Under the pieces are notes generated by a model. That model made no database searches, was not told the DNA's origin, and saw only the letters and a list, made by a program, of their open reading frames with translations. 26,368 nt of DNA from Lachnospiraceae bacterium (lineage in GTDB: Bacteria > Bacillota > Clostridia > Lachnospirales > Lachnospiraceae). Below are positions 23,112 through 26,368 of this stretch, piece by piece (within the stretch, counting starts at the first letter, position 1; each line of letters starts with the position of its first letter). The stretch lies in NCBI GenBank assembly GCA_900751995.1, contig CAADTP010000077.1, positions 1-26,368 on the forward strand, in the 5' to 3' direction. Position numbers and translations under genes: made by a program.

Positions 23112-24205
23112 CAAAAATAATCCTGTAATGTTTTTTTCAGAAATCTGGCGGAGGGCTGCTCCACCAGATAGTAAGTCAGAATTCCCAATGCTGCTGTCAA
23201 AAAAACAGACGTTGCAATCGCTGCTACCGGATAATCATAGAGAAAATCTGTATTTTTCCAGAGTGTTCTCTTAAGAATCGCAAATGCGACTTCCTGCATG
23301 ACATAAATAGAATATGCATATTTTCCCGGAAAGCCAACAAATTTATAATCTGTCAGTCTGGAAACGATGCCTTTTCTTGTCAGAAGGCAGGCCAGAAATA
23401 TCGGAAAAAGGATTACCACAATAAACTGATTCTCGTACGCCTTCCTGCTGTAAAAGAAATCAACCAGCAGCATGGATAACGTCAGGATTTCAAGAGCAGA
23501 AATAATCCAGAATCCTCTGTTATCCGACCTTTCCCTCGATGATTTCTGTTGTTTCCATCTCTCTGTAATATCCGTCCATTCTATTGCAAACATATACCCC
23601 AGACCGATTCCTGCCACAGCACGCGCCATTCCGAGATTGATAATACCGTGGAACATTGTCCTTCCAAATCCACCATCCATGGCATTGATATTGATCTCAT
23701 ATCCAAAATAGATCAGCATACAGATCAGAAGTTTCATCTTTGAAGAATTATGAAAACATTTGTATAATACAAAATAAAATATCTCTACAACAAAAAATGC
23801 CGACACATACCAGTTCAGACCCTGCCAGTCAGTTGCAAGTCCACTGGACTGAAGAAACAAAAGGTCTACAAAAGATGCATAAATGGATTTTCCAAAAAAT
23901 ACTGCCGAAATAATAATAGAACATGCCAGTGCAGGCCATAAGCGGATCACTCTTCTTATAACAAAACTCTGCGTTGTCATATCCGGATGTTTCCGTATCG
24001 TATGATAAAGGAAATAACCCGATATGATAAAGAAACATTCCACAATATATTTCGCATACTTCGACTGCTCTGCAAGCCTCAGATACAAATCACATCCACC
24101 TGTATAATCCATCATAAATGAATGAAGCAGATGGAAATACACAATACATATGGCAAAAGCAAAACGAAGAAATTCTATGTTATAATACTTCTGTTTTCTT
24201 TCCAT
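23111..24205 (-). CDS. Acyltransferase family 3 membrane protein
   Basis: A 364-residue integral membrane protein of the acyltransferase-3 (OafA/YrhL) family, which moves acyl groups, often acetyl, onto surface sugars. About ten hydrophobic segments are visible. The first carries EFLRFAFAICIVYFHL with the family's Arg14 and His25; FFIISGYFL and the RLWPAL stretch on the next loop also fit. It ends with YLVEQPSARFLKK, a frequent C-terminal motif. ATG 24205 is used; an in-frame TTG at 24217 is less likely. The start overlaps the end of the upstream glycosyltransferase gene by 26 bases, implying co-transcription. The acceptor is presumably the glycan made by the neighbouring enzymes. Confidence 0.9.
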   Translation of the reverse strand: MERKQKYYNIEFLRFAFAICIVYFHLLHSFMMDYTGGCDLYLRLAEQSKYAKYIVECFFIISGYFLYHTIRKHPDMTTQSFVIRRVIRLWPALACSIIISAVFFGKSIYASFVDLLFLQSSGLATDWQGLNWYVSAFFVVEIFYFVLYKCFHNSSKMKLLICMLIYFGYEININAMDGGFGRTMFHGIINLGMARAVAGIGLGYMFAIEWTDITERWKQQKSSRERSDNRGFWIISALEILTLSMLLVDFFYSRKAYENQFIVVILFPIFLACLLTRKGIVSRLTDYKFVGFPGKYAYSIYVMQEVAFAILKRTLWKNTDFLYDYPVAAIATSVFLTAALGILTYYLVEQPSARFLKKTLQDYF

Positions 24206-25490
24206 ATTTCTCTGCAATCTCTATCAGTTCCTCTGCCCGTCGTTCAAAGGAATATTCTTTTTTTATCATTTCAAATTGTTCAAGTGCCTTTTCTTTTAAA
24301 GAGGAATATTCTTTTTCTGCTTTCTGAACGCAGGCATCAAATTCTTCTTTGGTTTCATAATAAAGAACCGCGTCCGGAAATATCTCTTTCATTTCAGGAC
24401 AACCATCCGAAATAACAGGCAGTCCACATGCCAGTGCATCAAATACCCGATTATTAATAATCTGATATTCCAGCATGTCTTTCCAGTGATCATTTAGAGT
24501 TACTTTTGCGGCCCTGTATAATTCCGGAAGCTTTTCATTTTCTTTGAAATCTCCCTCTATTATTTCGGTATGGTCCGGAATCATTTCCTTCCATCCACCG
24601 CCCCACACGTGTAACGGCATTCCATCTTCTACAGCCCAGAGAACACAATCTCTCATCACACCTCTTGTACTTCCTATAAAGATATACTGATCGCTGTGAA
24701 GTTCATCCTTCTTGCCTTCCGGGCAGAACAATTCCGTATCTGTACACTGAAGCAACGGAACTACCGGAACTTTTATTTTATTCTTCAATTTTTCTGCAAA
24801 ATATCTGGAACCTGCACATACTACATCGTACAGTTCATATTCTGCTTTGGATACTTGATCCGGATGGCTGATATTCCACATAATATACAGGCATTTTTTG
24901 TTTCTTCTGTCTGGACGGTAAAAATATTTTCCACGTAAAACAAGAACTACATCTGCACCCTCATCACAGCCCCAGTCCTGTCTGGTATCCAGAATCACAT
25001 ATCTGCCTTTTCGCTCCAGATATTTCTGTAATGCCAGTGCATAATAATAATCTCCCCAATGGTATTTCAGTATTCCCTCTGTCGCAGGACATTTTATCAC
25101 CCAAACCTGACGTCCCTCTGCAAGCCGTTCAACTTCTGATGCCATTTTCTGCCAGTTATCTCTTCGGTCAAATTCTCTTTCCATTCCCTTACGAAATCGC
25201 CCAATCTGATCCTGAATCTCCAGCGTCTTTTTTTGCTGAAGCTCATGGCTGGCTTCCTGCTGTTCAAAATAATCTTCCATTTCTCTGAGGATTCTCTTTT
25301 CCATCTCTTTCAGCTGTTTCGTATACGATTCTGACAGAGAACTCCTGAGTTCATCCTCCAATGCGATGTTCTGTTCTTTTATTTCACTGAAAATGTTCTT
25401 TTTTTGATCTTCGAATTTTTTATCTATATAGGTTCTTCCTGCCGGAACTATTTTCCGTAAGGATTTTTTAACTTTTTTTAGTAATACCAT
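24180..25490 (-). CDS. Glycosyltransferase (group 1, CgeB-like) with coiled-coil N-terminus
   Basis: A 436-residue protein. Residues about 15-125 are rich in Glu, Lys and Gln with heptad character (EMEKRILREMEDYFEQQEA) and probably form a coiled coil. From about 130 it has a GT-B type fold: WVIKCPA, DVVCAGSRYFAEKLK, FIGSTRGVMRD, then the C-terminal donor site NRVFDALACGLPVISD with the family acidic/glycine pattern, resembling Glyco_trans_1_2 proteins. ATG 25490 is chosen; upstream codons to 25532 have no ribosome binding site and no similarity. It precedes and overlaps the acyltransferase gene. Coiled coils joined to glycosyltransferases may set oligomer state or chain length; that is inference. 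Confidence 0.85.
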   Translation of the reverse strand: MVLLKKVKKSLRKIVPAGRTYIDKKFEDQKKNIFSEIKEQNIALEDELRSSLSESYTKQLKEMEKRILREMEDYFEQQEASHELQQKKTLEIQDQIGRFRKGMEREFDRRDNWQKMASEVERLAEGRQVWVIKCPATEGILKYHWGDYYYALALQKYLERKGRYVILDTRQDWGCDEGADVVLVLRGKYFYRPDRRNKKCLYIMWNISHPDQVSKAEYELYDVVCAGSRYFAEKLKNKIKVPVVPLLQCTDTELFCPEGKKDELHSDQYIFIGSTRGVMRDCVLWAVEDGMPLHVWGGGWKEMIPDHTEIIEGDFKENEKLPELYRAAKVTLNDHWKDMLEYQIINNRVFDALACGLPVISDGCPEMKEIFPDAVLYYETKEEFDACVQKAEKEYSSLKEKALEQFEMIKKEYSFERRAEELIEIAEKYGKKTEVL

Positions 25491-25558
25491 AGTTATCTCT
25501 TTCTTCCTGCATGATATACAAGGCTGGTGCAACGAATATAAATCAAATGAAAAAGTGA

Positions 25559-25592
25559 AAAGTACCGCAGTCCCTGGAACTACGGTACTTTC
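25559..25592 (-). terminator. Intrinsic terminator of the GGGtGRT gene
   Basis: AAGTACCGCAGT (25560-25571) pairs with ACTACGGTACTT (25579-25590), one wobble, around a 7-base loop. On the minus strand a T-rich tail follows (TTTTCACTTTTTC). It lies about 35 bases past the stop of the right-edge gene. Confidence 0.88.
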
Positions 25593-25623
25593 TTGTTATA
25601 TTATCTCTCTGTTAAAAGTATGT

Positions 25624-26368
25624 TTAGAACTTTCCAGCGTCAGCAGCTTCCTGTACGGCAACTGCTACTGCTACTGTCATACCAACCATCGGGTTGTTAC
25701 CAGCACCGATGAGACCCATCATTTCTACATGAGCCGGTACGGAAGAAGATCCTGCGAACTGAGCGTCAGAATGCATACGTCCAAGTGTATCGGTCATACC
25801 GTAGGAAGCAGGACCTGCTGCCATGTTGTCCGGGTGAAGTGTACGTCCTGTACCACCGCCGGATGCAACGGAGAAGTATTTCTTTCCTTTTTCGTTGCAT
25901 TCTTTCTTGTAGGTACCTGCAACTGGATGCTGGAAACGAGTCGGGTTAGTGGAGTTACCTGTGATAGAAACGTCAACGCCTTCTTTCCACATGATAGCAA
26001 CACCTTCCGGAACGCTGTTAGCGCCGTAGCAGTTAACCTTTGCACGAAGTCCTTCAGAGTAGGATTTGCGGAATACTTCCTTAACTTCGTTCTTGTATGG
26101 ATCATACTCAGTCTCTACATATGTAAATCCGTTGATACGGGAGATGATCTGAGCTGCATCTTTTCCAAGACCGTTCAGGATAACACGAAGAGGTTTTTTA
26201 CGAACTTTGTTTGCTTTCTCAGCGATACCGATAGCACCCTCAGCTGCTGCGAAGGACTCATGTCCAGCCAGGAAGCAGAAGCAGTCTGTTTCTTCTTCCA
26301 GAAGCATTTTACCAAGGTTACCATGTCCAAGACCTACTTTACGTGTATCAGCAACAGATCCAGGAATA
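25624..26368 (-). CDS. GGGtGRT-type conserved protein, 5' end outside window
   Basis: 247 residues are visible and the frame is open to the right edge, so the ATG at 26307 is internal. The protein contains SGGGTGRTLHPDN, the motif after which this Clostridia family is informally named, together with AGHESFAAAEGAIGIA, VILNGLGKDAAQIISRI, GVDVSITGNSTNPTRF and a Gly/Ala/Val-rich C-terminus (MVGMTVAVAVAVQEAADAG). It is soluble by appearance, with no signal peptide or membrane segment in the visible part. I know of no established function. Codon choice is strongly biased to a few frequent codons compared with the glycosyltransferase genes, suggesting high expression. It ends in its own terminator and is not part of the glycan cluster. 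Confidence 0.8.
   Translation of the reverse strand, partial: IPGSVADTRKVGLGHGNLGKMLLEEETDCFCFLAGHESFAAAEGAIGIAEKANKVRKKPLRVILNGLGKDAAQIISRINGFTYVETEYDPYKNEVKEVFRKSYSEGLRAKVNCYGANSVPEGVAIMWKEGVDVSITGNSTNPTRFQHPVAGTYKKECNEKGKKYFSVASGGGTGRTLHPDNMAAGPASYGMTDTLGRMHSDAQFAGSSSVPAHVEMMGLIGAGNNPMVGMTVAVAVAVQEAADAGKF

Overview
The window looks like a chromosomal segment from a low-to-mid GC Firmicute of class Clostridia, most probably family Lachnospiraceae. This rests on protein character and gene order (eno, secG-rnr-smpB, pyrH-frr-uppS-cdsA-dxr-rseP), strong AGGAGG ribosome binding sites, and a GGGtGRT-type protein at the right edge. The genus cannot be fixed from the sequence alone. Almost everything lies on the minus strand and is read right to left.

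Left edge (1-1253, plus strand): the 3' end of an IS200/IS605-type tnpB gene with the structured right end of its element (probable omega RNA), then a two-gene HEPN/MNT toxin-antitoxin cassette.

Housekeeping block (1288-13461, minus strand), three transcription units. (i) eno has its own intrinsic terminator. (ii) secG, rnr and smpB follow a good sigma-A promoter; a large branched palindromic element and an intrinsic terminator lie between secG and rnr. (iii) A lipoprotein gene behind a near-perfect promoter is followed by pyrH, frr, uppS, cdsA, dxr, rseP and a secreted phosphodiester glycosidase. This last unit joins nucleotide supply, ribosome recycling, isoprenoid/undecaprenyl lipid carrier synthesis, phospholipid precursor synthesis and membrane proteolysis. 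Several intergenic gaps carry copies of a short repeat with GTAACTGTTCA-like ends.

Intergenic 13462-13980: a consensus plus-strand promoter, about 270 nt of transcribed sequence with three ~50-nt tandem repeats, and a strong terminator that re-uses the repeat core. This is a candidate small RNA or leader upstream of a polysaccharide deacetylase gene, and I consider it the best candidate for something undescribed here.

Surface polysaccharide region (13981-25490): PdaA-type deacetylase, glycerol-3-phosphate cytidylyltransferase, a secreted SGNH-hydrolase-like protein, UDP-galactopyranose mutase, a tandem-domain family 2 glycosyltransferase, two more family 2 glycosyltransferases, an acyltransferase-3 membrane protein and a glycosyltransferase with a coiled-coil N-terminus. 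Together they suggest assembly of an acylated, galactofuranose- and possibly glycerol-phosphate-containing surface glycan. The right edge (25624-26368) is the 3' part of a GGGtGRT-type protein gene.
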